This document shows, in pieces, positions 1 to 5,097 of a stretch of 6,603 bases of DNA; position 1 is the first letter of the stretch; every line of letters starts with the position of its first letter. The notes beneath the pieces are model-generated. The model made no database searches and was not told the origin of the DNA. It saw only the letters and a program-made list of their open reading frames with translations. The translations under genes and the position numbers were made by a program. The stretch comes from Firmicutes bacterium UBA1535. Lineage in GTDB: Bacteria > Bacillota > Clostridia > Tissierellales > Sedimentibacteraceae. The stretch is taken from assembly GCA_002323775.1 (NCBI GenBank), contig DCPV01000204.1:1-6603 (forward strand), read 5' to 3'.

Positions 1-1
1 T

Positions 2-571
2 ATTTTTAAATTTTCACCTTTTGGTGACAAGAAAAAAGAAAATAGCGAAAACAAAAAATTTGATATAGAAAAGCCAAAAAAGACAAACAAAAATAAATAC
101 GAGATAAATATAAATAGTAAAAATTACAATGATGAAGATATTATTATGAGCAAAAACATTAAGACAAATGATAATGATAAAGAGATTAGCTACAATAAAA
201 CTGTTATAATAAAAAACCACGATAATAATGAAAAAACAGTTTTATTAAATGCACTTAATAGTGGCTTATATCCAAGTATGCCATATCTTATAAGAAAGAA
301 GAATAATGAAAAGATAAATATTACAAGCAATTTATTTAGAATTGGAAAAGAAATGGATTATGTAGATTATGTTATATTGGATAATTCAACAATAAGCAGA
401 GCACATGCAGATATAATCAAGATAAACAATGAGTATTTTATGCAGGATAATAATTCAAAAAATCATAGCTATGTCAATGAAATTATGATATCTGAAGGAC
501 AGGCAGTAAAACTAGAACACGACAGTGAAATTAAGCTTTCTAATGAGGTGTTTACATTTAAGTTGCATTAG
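2..571 (+). CDS. FHA-domain protein, 3' part (start lies left of the window)
   Basis: The reading frame is open from base 2 to the TAG at 569-571, giving 189 visible residues. An ATG at 146 exists, but the frame continues upstream without a stop and that ATG has no convincing ribosome binding site, so I read this as the tail of a longer protein. Visible residues 1-90 are a Lys/Asn/Asp-rich, probably disordered linker. Residues from about 95 to 189 form a forkhead-associated domain, a reader of phosphothreonine peptides: RIGK strand, SRAHADI motif, then D-x-N-S-x-N-H-S-x-V-N. Two canonical positions differ: GR is GK and NGT is NHS. The layout (long N-terminal part, charged linker, C-terminal FHA) resembles clostridial DUF6382-FHA proteins, but the N-terminal part is not visible, so that name is inference. 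The kinase gene follows after 116 bases and is a plausible partner. Confidence 0.85.
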   Translation: MFKFSPFGDKKKENSENKKFDIEKPKKTNKNKYEININSKNYNDEDIIMSKNIKTNDNDKEISYNKTVIIKNHDNNEKTVLLNALNSGLYPSMPYLIRKKNNEKINITSNLFRIGKEMDYVDYVILDNSTISRAHADIIKINNEYFMQDNNSKNHSYVNEIMISEGQAVKLEHDSEIKLSNEVFTFKLH

Positions 572-687
572 AAATTTGACAGGCTTTTCTTTTAAATCAT
601 AGTGTACAGGCTTTGTTTTTTGCTACGTAAAAATAACAGAATATTTGACTATCTTTCTAATCAGTATAATAACGGAGAAGTAAAATC

Positions 688-1659
688 ATGCTAAAGGTAA
701 ATGAAATAATTGATAACACATATGTTGTAGAAGAAAAAATAGGTTCTGGAGCAGGTGGAGTGATATACAAAGCATATCATTTAAGACTTAAAAAAGCTGT
801 AGTAATAAAGCAAATAAGACAGGAGCTAAGAGGTAAAATAAATGAACGCAGCGAAGTAGACATACTAAAAAATTTAAAGCACAGTTACATTCCTCAAGTA
901 TATGATTTTATAGAACATGATGGAGAGGTTTATACAGTCATAGAATACATAGCTGGCTCAAGTCTAGCTGATGAGCTAAAGAAACGCAAGAGATTTCCTC
1001 AAAAAAGAGTAATTAAATGGGCGATACAGCTATGTGAAGCATTGTCTTATTTACACAGCAGAAATATCCCAATAATACACAGCGATATAAAGCCAGAAAA
1101 CATAATGTTAAATACAGATGATAACATATGCCTTATTGATTTTAATATTTCACTATTATTCTCAGATGATATAAGAATAATAGGCTTCACAGAGGGATAC
1201 TCTCCTCCTGAACAGATATCAGTATTCAATGTAATAAACAGAATGAATATATGTAAAAAATCTAATTTGGAGGAAAATACACAATTAATCGAAAATATAA
1301 AAGCAGCAGAAAGTATGAAGACAGGCTTTGCAGAGCTAAACAGTGGAAGAATTGCTAATAAATTAAGCAATAATAATTCAAAGAAAATTAAACACAGAAT
1401 AGATGAAAAATCAGACATATACAGCTTAGGAGCAAGCTTATACCATTTAATATTTGGAGAAAAGCCAAACGGCATAAATATTGATATGACAAAGCTTAAT
1501 AATTGTAATATCAAAATAGACAGGAGCTTAATTCAAATAATAAAAAAAGCAACAAATATAGACCCTGAAAATAGATATAAAACTATAGATGAAATGCTAA
1601 AAAATTTAAAAAACATAAAAAGTGCTAAAAGATTTTGTATTTTTAATTTTCAAAAATAA
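688..1659 (+). CDS. Soluble Ser/Thr protein kinase with variant HSD/DFN motifs
   Basis: A 323-residue Hanks-type kinase, expected to phosphorylate Ser/Thr on protein targets in the cytoplasm. Visible landmarks: glycine-rich loop G19-x-G21-x-x-G24, VVIK with Lys41, helix-C Glu56, catalytic loop H131-S-D133-I-K-P-E-N138, metal-binding D151-F-N153, PPEQ at 173-176, SDIYSLG at 242-248 and Arg296 near the end. All core catalytic residues are present. HRD is HSD (a non-RD kinase) and DFG is DFN, a combination I associate with a clostridial kinase subgroup. Residues about 177-238 are a polar Asn/Lys/Glu-rich insertion between the PPE motif and helix F. There is no membrane helix and no PASTA repeat, unlike PrkC/PknB. 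The ATG is preceded by GGAG at 674-677. The FHA gene upstream suggests a kinase/phosphothreonine-reader pair. The terminator at 1776-1809 closes the unit. Confidence 0.93.
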   Translation: MLKVNEIIDNTYVVEEKIGSGAGGVIYKAYHLRLKKAVVIKQIRQELRGKINERSEVDILKNLKHSYIPQVYDFIEHDGEVYTVIEYIAGSSLADELKKRKRFPQKRVIKWAIQLCEALSYLHSRNIPIIHSDIKPENIMLNTDDNICLIDFNISLLFSDDIRIIGFTEGYSPPEQISVFNVINRMNICKKSNLEENTQLIENIKAAESMKTGFAELNSGRIANKLSNNNSKKIKHRIDEKSDIYSLGASLYHLIFGEKPNGINIDMTKLNNCNIKIDRSLIQIIKKATNIDPENRYKTIDEMLKNLKNIKSAKRFCIFNFQK

Positions 1660-1680
1660 TCATAGTCTCAAATAGCTTAC

Positions 1681-1724
1681 CAAGCTCACAATGGATTAGC
1701 GTAACGCTGCTTTTGGTGAGTTTG
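1681..1724. repeat. Nested inverted repeat (stem-loop) after the kinase gene
   Basis: Outer arms CAAGCTCAC (1681-1689) and GTGAGTTTG (1716-1724) pair over 9 positions with one G-U. Inside sits a small hairpin, AGCG-TAA-CGCT (1698-1708). It lies just past the kinase stop codon. No T-run follows on the + strand, so it is not a standard terminator. It could protect the 3' end of the message or be a degraded repeat. Confidence 0.45.
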
Positions 1725-1775
1725 ATATTTTGATAATGAATAAAAGAAAAAATGTAAGTATTTAAAATTATACAA

Positions 1776-1809
1776 AAAAACAAAGCACTAATTAAAGTGC
1801 TTTGTTTTT
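1776..1809 (+). terminator. Strong bidirectional intrinsic terminator
   Basis: A perfect 14-base-pair stem: AAAAACAAAGCACT (1776-1789), loop AATTAA, AGTGCTTTGTTTTT (1796-1809). The T-run ends the FHA/kinase transcript on the + strand. The A-run on the other side gives seven T in the - strand transcript, so it can also stop readthrough from the convergent aminopeptidase operon, though about 260 bases past that stop codon. Confidence 0.88.
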
Positions 1810-1957
1810 ACCCCCCACAGATGGACTTTATTGAATTTTTAATAATTCTTTTAAGAACATCTATGAGTAAATTATATTATATAATTTTGTATTTTTCAAC
1901 ATATTTCATTCGACAACATTTGACAAATTCAAGTCATATTATAATAAATAATATAGA

Positions 1958-1984
1958 AACTGTTATTACAAATTGTAATCAGTT
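1958..1984. repeat. Interrupted palindrome in the convergent spacer
   Basis: AACTG (1958-1962) pairs with CAGTT (1980-1984), and between them lies ATTACAA-A-TTGTAAT (1965-1979), with two unpaired T at 1963-1964. The one-base centre makes it more like a protein-binding palindrome than an RNA hairpin. No promoter I trust lies next to it, so its role is unknown. Confidence 0.4.
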
Positions 1985-2010
1985 AAATAATATAAGCTTT
2001 ATATAATTTA

Positions 2011-2034
2011 CAAAAGTACTATTAATTACTTTTG
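2011..2034 (-). terminator. Possible weak terminator hairpin after the aminopeptidase gene
   Basis: Perfect 8-base arms CAAAAGTA (2011-2018) and TACTTTTG (2027-2034) around an 8-base loop, 35 bases past the aminopeptidase stop on the - strand. The stem is AT-rich and the T-run after it is broken, so termination would be poor. The hairpin at 1776-1809 is the stronger stop. Confidence 0.3.
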
Positions 2035-2068
2035 ACAATATTTTTCAACAATTATTTTATTATGTACA

Positions 2069-3067
2069 TTAATAAAACAATAACTTTCCAATACCAACAA
2101 AATCCATGTGCATTGGACATTCGTTTTTGCCGCCAAATAATGTATTCATTCCTATTCCCAAATGGAATGTGCCAGCCATTTTTTCATCTAATACTACGTA
2201 TCCTGTTAATTTTTCTATATTTGTGTTCATACCTATTCCTAGCTCGCAGATTATGTTTCCGTTTGGAGGAAGTTCATTTAAAAAATCGTTGAATATATGT
2301 GAATCTGATTTTATAATCTTACCATTTTCAACTGTCAAAATAACATTATCTAACTTAGTATCCGTGTCTAAAAAAATATTTTCAAAATAAACAGTACCAT
2401 TTGTTTTTTCTTCAACAGGAGCTATGGATATTTCACCACATGGCAAATCACCGTCACCAGCATCAATAAACCAATTTCTTCTTTCTAAATAGAGTGATAA
2501 TTCACAATTTGCTCCTGTTTTTATTATGACACTACTTTTTCCCTCTATTTGAGAAGCTTTTTCTTCACATCTTTTCTTTAAATCATCGTAATCTATGTCA
2601 TATGCCTTGTTCATTTTTTCTATAAAAATACTTGACTCCAATCCGGATTCTATTGCATTTTCTTCGCTTGGTACTCTGATTTGAACAAATTTCTTCTTTT
2701 TACTTAATGTTGAAAATAATGTTGACATATATTTTCTGTATAGATTCATTTTTTCCTTGTTTTCAGCAAGCTTTGGCAAAGGAACTACAGCCTTATACAT
2801 ACATATGTCAATTACGATATCAATATTGTCAAATATAGAGTAGTATTTATCATTGAAGCATGTATCTAAAGCATTTGTAAACATTTCGTAGTTTACGAGC
2901 CGAGATTGCTGAAATTCTATAGGGCTTGCACCAAGAGATAGGATCTCATAGCTAAAATTGTGTAATATATGCCTTTGTGAATCCTCTCCCCAAAATTGTA
3001 AAAGAACGATTTGTTCTTTATCTATACCAATTGCCTTTAATATTTTATTTATAATTCTTCTATCCAT
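2069..3067 (-). CDS. M29-like (AmpS/AmpT-type, COG2309) metallo-aminopeptidase, short form
   Basis: A 332-residue cytoplasmic protein matching the M29 aminopeptidase pattern; the family releases N-terminal residues from peptides with two metal ions. Visible family signatures: RVPSEENA at 131-138, PCGEISIAPVEE with Glu212, ELGIGMN with Glu275, DEKMAGTFHLGIG with His302, and GGKNECPMHMD with His320 and Asp322. These match the five metal ligands known from the family. It is shorter than classical AmpS/AmpT (about 410 residues), and the position seven after the first ligand His, Tyr in AmpT, is Thr309 here. I start at the ATG at 3067 because GGAGAG lies at 3072-3077; a TTG at 3079 overlaps that site. 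It lies 35 bases behind the ArsR-DUF2087 gene, very likely in one transcript. Substrate is unknown. Confidence 0.88.
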   Translation of the reverse strand: MDRRIINKILKAIGIDKEQIVLLQFWGEDSQRHILHNFSYEILSLGASPIEFQQSRLVNYEMFTNALDTCFNDKYYSIFDNIDIVIDICMYKAVVPLPKLAENKEKMNLYRKYMSTLFSTLSKKKKFVQIRVPSEENAIESGLESSIFIEKMNKAYDIDYDDLKKRCEEKASQIEGKSSVIIKTGANCELSLYLERRNWFIDAGDGDLPCGEISIAPVEEKTNGTVYFENIFLDTDTKLDNVILTVENGKIIKSDSHIFNDFLNELPPNGNIICELGIGMNTNIEKLTGYVVLDEKMAGTFHLGIGMNTLFGGKNECPMHMDFVGIGKLLFY

Positions 3068-3071
3068 TTTA

Positions 3072-3077
3072 CTCTCC
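3072..3077 (-). promoter_or_regulatory. Ribosome binding site that fixes the aminopeptidase start
   Basis: GGAGAG on the - strand, 4 bases before the ATG at 3067. The in-frame TTG four codons upstream overlaps its first base and cannot use it, which settles the start at 3067. Confidence 0.7.
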
Positions 3078-3102
3078 AATAATAACTAATTTTATATGTC
3101 TC

Positions 3103-3657
3103 CTATGATTTTACTCTAGTATACATTCCATCATTTCGTACAAATATTTTTTCAGTAACAAATTCTCTCCTTATGGTGCAAAAGTCGTCATTGAAATCTG
3201 CTATAATTATGTTTACTTCTCTTTCGGTATACACTTTGTCAAACTCAAAAGCCTTTGCCATTTCTTCAAGCACGATAAGTCTTTTCTTTCTCTGAACAGG
3301 AATGTTTTTAAGTTTTCCGTATTCGAAGAAGCTTTCTAAGACCTTTTTTCTATATTCTTCTTCTCTCCTGTTTTGTATATCTTCTTCTGACGATTCTCCC
3401 TTGATTAAATCAATTATTGCAGATTTTAACACGTCTTCATTTATTGAATACACTGTATAGTATTGCTCCTTGCTAGCCTTTACAATATTGGCATCCTCTA
3501 GCTTTTTTAGATGGAAGGATATAGTTGGCGGTGTTAGCTGTAAACGCTGGGCCAATAGCTCTACATACATTGGCTCTTTTATTAATGATTTTAAAATCAG
3601 CAATCTTGATTTATCTGCTAAGCATTTTAATAGCTTTATAACTTCTATTTCAGTCAT
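3103..3657 (-). CDS. ArsR-type transcriptional regulator with C-terminal DUF2087
   Basis: A 184-residue, two-domain DNA-binding protein. Residues about 4-85 form an ArsR-like winged helix: LADKSRLLILKSL helix, recognition helix around TPPTISFHLKKLEDA (42-56), then a wing at KEQYYTVY. The ELCVCDL metal-binding motif of ArsR/SmtB sensors is absent (the equivalent region reads YVELLAQRL), so a metal ligand is not supported. Residues about 118-182 match DUF2087, with RKKRL, YTEREVN (143-149), the D-D-x-x-x-x-R-R pattern near 157-164 and a final F-x-R-x-x-G-x-Y stretch. DUF2087 has no firmly known role. The ATG is preceded by AAAGGA 7-8 bases upstream. The gene is first in a probable operon with the aminopeptidase, and an inverted repeat over its -10 box suggests self-repression. 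Confidence 0.9.
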   Translation of the reverse strand: MTEIEVIKLLKCLADKSRLLILKSLIKEPMYVELLAQRLQLTPPTISFHLKKLEDANIVKASKEQYYTVYSINEDVLKSAIIDLIKGESSEEDIQNRREEEYRKKVLESFFEYGKLKNIPVQRKKRLIVLEEMAKAFEFDKVYTEREVNIIIADFNDDFCTIRREFVTEKIFVRNDGMYTRVKS

Positions 3658-3688
3658 ATTAGTTTCCTTTCTTTTTTAGTTTTTAAAT

Positions 3689-3703
3689 TGTGTTATATAC
3701 ACA
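3689..3703. promoter_or_regulatory. Inverted repeat over the -10 box, probable operator
   Basis: TGTGT-TATAT-ACACA on the + strand: 5-base arms around a 5-base centre. It overlaps the proposed -10 box (3692-3697) of the ArsR-DUF2087 gene, the usual place for a self-acting repressor. That the ArsR protein binds it is inference. Confidence 0.5.
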
Positions 3704-3719
3704 GTTCGTATTACATCAA
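3692..3719 (-). promoter_or_regulatory. Promoter of the ArsR-DUF2087/aminopeptidase operon
   Basis: On the - strand: -35 TTGATG (3714-3719), 16-base spacer, -10 TATAAC (3692-3697), with a start of transcription expected near 3685, about 28 bases before the ATG. It overlaps the stop codon of the upstream 129-residue gene, and no terminator lies between, so some readthrough is possible. Confidence 0.55.
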
Positions 3720-4100
3720 ATTAGAAAATATATTTTTTAATTCTGATACTACTGACAATTTGGTTTCTTCTATGACTATGTCAATAACTGCATCATTTTC
3801 TTTTGCTTTTTCTAATTTAACTCTCCAGCTTTCTGGAATTTTATCAAAAGTCTGAAGATACTCATTGCAAAATGCCTCATATTTTGAGTTTTCATCAATA
3901 TGCTCTTTTTTTAATATCTGTCTTTGTGCAACACCAATAAAGGTAGTAAATATATCATAAATATTTAGCTTTATTTTTTCTAAATCAGCCTCGTCCTCAC
4001 GATTATCCTTAGTAAGGATATCGCATCTTTGCTTGCATTTTTCTTTTTTCTCATTTAATGCTTCTGTGTATTGTTTTGTAATTATATCTATATTTTTCAT
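3711..4100 (-). CDS. Uncharacterised helical protein, 129 residues
   Basis: I cannot name this protein. It has no signal peptide or membrane helix and looks almost entirely helical, Lys/Glu-rich and probably cytoplasmic. The N-terminal third is strongly charged and contains Cys22 and Cys26 (KCKQRC), followed by the acidic DNREDEADLEKIKLN stretch (32-46). A more hydrophobic helix follows at about 47-63 (IYDIFTTFIGVAQ), a third Cys at 78, and KIPESW at 87-92 before two final helices. It reminds me of short orphan proteins common in Clostridia, but I know of no assigned function. The start is well supported: ATG with AAAGGAGAT 9 bases upstream and a perfect consensus promoter behind it. The promoter and leader closely resemble those of the upstream GNAT gene, so the two genes are probably controlled alike. 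Confidence 0.85.
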   Translation of the reverse strand: MKNIDIITKQYTEALNEKKEKCKQRCDILTKDNREDEADLEKIKLNIYDIFTTFIGVAQRQILKKEHIDENSKYEAFCNEYLQTFDKIPESWRVKLEKAKENDAVIDIVIEETKLSVVSELKNIFSNLM

Positions 4101-4188
4101 CGTTATAATCTCCTTTTAAAAATTATAGACTTATTATAAATGTAAAAATAATAATTGTCAATATAATTATATAAATATCTAATTAAAA
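4101..4188. repeat. Duplicated promoter/leader block, copy A
   Basis: This block, from the ATG of the 129-residue gene to beyond its -35 box, resembles 4766-4855 in front of the GNAT gene. Over 4133-4188 against 4800-4855, 48 of 56 bases agree without a gap, including a 21-base identical core (4144-4164) that covers the -35 box. The leaders also share the TCTATA and AAGGAGATT stretches. Confidence 0.75.
4133..4161 (-). promoter_or_regulatory. Full-consensus promoter of the 129-residue gene
   Basis: On the - strand: TTGACA (4156-4161), exactly 17 bases, TATAAT (4133-4138). Transcription should start near 4126, leaving a leader of about 26 bases with its ribosome binding site. Upstream DNA is very AT-rich, like an UP element. 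Such a strong housekeeping promoter would be highly active unless repressed. Confidence 0.85.
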
Positions 4189-4237
4189 TTATATAAGTTA
4201 TTTTCACAGACTATATTTTGTTAAAACAGTTAATGTA

Positions 4238-4765
4238 TTAAAGCAAATTTTTTTCAAGCACTATTATGTTCCAATCGGGTCTATTATTGTCTTTTGAAAC
4301 AACTTTTCTAATTTCGTACATATCAAGTGATTTCCAAAAATGCAGCCCAACATTATTTGAATCAACACAGCCTAATTGCAGCTTGTGTATATCATTTTTC
4401 TTTAATGCCTTGACAAATTCTGCAATAATTTTAGTTCCTAATTTTTTTCTTTTTATAGCAATGTCAATCATAAAAAATCCTATCCACACAATTCCTTTGC
4501 TTGGATAATGCTCGATATAGTCCATTACAGCTACTAATTTGTCATTATCATAAAAACCAATATAAAATTTTTGGTCCTGTGTAGTGTTTGGAGGTAATTC
4601 TATAGTATCTTGTACTGCTTCCTCATATGTAACAGCACGTCCCTGAGTACACAAATAGAAGTCAATGTTTGATAATTCTAAATTGTATAGATTGTCATAA
4701 TCATCTTCCGTTATCTTTTTTATTTTATAATCATGCAATAATTCTTGTAAATCGTTTAATATCAT
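4238..4765 (-). CDS. GNAT-family N-acetyltransferase
   Basis: A 175-residue cytoplasmic enzyme expected to move an acetyl group from acetyl-CoA to an amine. The N-terminal 65 residues are a helical substrate-side region (ITEDDYDNLYNLE, TYEEAVQDTIELPP). The core follows in the usual order: FYIGFYDNDKLVAVMDYI strands at 67-84, WIGFFMIDIAIKRKKLGTK at 94-112 with the pyrophosphate-binding loop at 105-111, and LGCVDSNNVGLHFWKSLDMY at 131-150, the motif-B region with the usual N-x-x-x-x-x-F-W-x-x-L pattern. The substrate cannot be told. AAGGAG lies 8-9 bases before the ATG. It has its own consensus promoter, and no clear terminator separates it from the next gene, which repeats nearly the same promoter. 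Confidence 0.92.
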   Translation of the reverse strand: MILNDLQELLHDYKIKKITEDDYDNLYNLELSNIDFYLCTQGRAVTYEEAVQDTIELPPNTTQDQKFYIGFYDNDKLVAVMDYIEHYPSKGIVWIGFFMIDIAIKRKKLGTKIIAEFVKALKKNDIHKLQLGCVDSNNVGLHFWKSLDMYEIRKVVSKDNNRPDWNIIVLEKNLL

Positions 4766-4855
4766 GTGAAAATCTCCTTAAACTAATAAATATAGAGCTA
4801 TTATACAAATAAAAATAATAATTGTCAATATGATTTTATATATATCTAAATGAAA
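4766..4855. repeat. Duplicated promoter/leader block, copy B
   Basis: The counterpart of 4101-4188, in front of the GNAT gene and in the same orientation. Identity is strongest from the -10 box outwards (4800-4855). The leader between -10 and ATG is recognisable but more diverged and slightly different in length. Confidence 0.75.
4800..4828 (-). promoter_or_regulatory. Full-consensus promoter of the GNAT gene
   Basis: On the - strand: TTGACA (4823-4828), exactly 17 bases, TATAAT (4800-4805), with a start of transcription expected near 4793. The sequence around the -35 box is identical over 21 bases to the promoter at 4133-4161. Confidence 0.85.
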
Positions 4856-4866
4856 AATAATTAATG

Positions 4867-4894
4867 ATGCAGTAGATATTTACATAATGCAGTA
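4867..4894. repeat. Pair of 8-base direct repeats upstream of the GNAT promoter
   Basis: ATGCAGTA occurs at 4867-4874 and again at 4887-4894, 20 bases apart (about two helical turns), some 40-65 bases upstream of the GNAT -35 box. Position and spacing suit an activator or repressor site. Copy A of the promoter block has nothing like it. Confidence 0.35.
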
Positions 4895-4957
4895 AATTTG
4901 AATTTAAAACTGCTAAATATTTTAATAAATTTTTTAAAAAAATTTTGATAAACACGC

Positions 4958-4993
4958 AAAAAGATGCGGCTTTGATTATTTCAAAGCCACATC
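4958..4993 (-). terminator. Intrinsic terminator of the XRE regulator gene
   Basis: On the - strand: 13-base arms GATGTGGCTTTGA and TCAAAGCCGCATC around the loop AATAA, followed by five T (complement of 4958-4962). All 13 positions pair in the - strand RNA, with one U-G; on the + strand the same position is a C/A mismatch, so the hairpin is adapted to the - strand. Confidence 0.85.
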
Positions 4994-5095
4994 CTTAGCT
5001 ATTAAGCGTTTTGCTTTTAAAACAACAATTTGTATTCGTTGTTGAAGTGTTTTAGTATCATACTGTGTGTCAATATTTTCTATAAATAAATTCAC
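4976..5095 (-). other. Protein-like open stretch between XRE gene and its terminator
   Basis: A 39-codon frame from a GTG at 5095 to the TAA at 4976-4978. It reads like a real protein end (for example TLQQRIQIVVLKAKRLIAKD) and ends inside the terminator loop. There is no separate ribosome binding site or ATG, and the frame runs back into the XRE coding region for a further stretch. It may be the remnant of a gene's 3' end, a tiny translated product, or chance. I do not call it a gene. Confidence 0.2.
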
Positions 5096-5097
5096 CT

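Larger units (their letters stand above)
1660..2068. other. Convergent gene-free spacer with inverted repeats
   Basis: These 409 bases separate the + strand kinase from the - strand aminopeptidase, whose genes converge. I see no credible gene. The one + strand open stretch starts inside the terminator hairpin, has no ribosome binding site and reads as low-complexity sequence. The spacer holds a folded element at 1681-1724, the main terminator at 1776-1809, a run of six C at 1811-1816 (odd in such AT-rich DNA), an interrupted palindrome at 1958-1984 and a hairpin at 2011-2034. Confidence 0.7.

Noticed and set aside
645..670. TTGACT and TATAAT ahead of the kinase gene as a promoter
   Set aside because: The spacer is only 14 bases, and transcription would start near 677, inside the ribosome binding site at 674-680. 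The kinase is more likely transcribed from upstream.
1047..1514. A - strand open frame inside the kinase gene
   Set aside because: It is the reverse of the kinase coding sequence, with all kinase motifs on the + strand.
1920..1945. TTGACA and TATAAT on the + strand in the convergent spacer as a small-RNA promoter
   Set aside because: The spacer is again only 14 bases, and no strong terminator follows on the + strand. AT-rich DNA gives such boxes often by chance.
1797..2006. A + strand open frame in the convergent spacer
   Set aside because: It begins inside the terminator hairpin, has no ribosome binding site and translates to low-complexity hydrophobic sequence.
2032..2390. Two + strand open frames overlapping the aminopeptidase gene
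   Set aside because: They are shadows of a conserved - strand coding region whose catalytic motifs are clearly visible.
3103..3657. A metal-sensing ArsR/SmtB repressor
   Set aside because: The Cys-x-Cys metal site of the recognition-helix region is absent, and the C-terminal half is DUF2087.
4191..4237. A terminator after the GNAT gene
   Set aside because: The repeated GTTAA stretches are direct, not inverted, and no stem with a T-run is present, so readthrough into the next gene is possible.
3711..4765. GNAT gene and 129-residue gene as a TacT-type toxin-antitoxin pair
   Set aside because: Such antitoxins usually come first and share one promoter; here each gene has its own strong promoter, and the small protein has no ribbon-helix-helix pattern.
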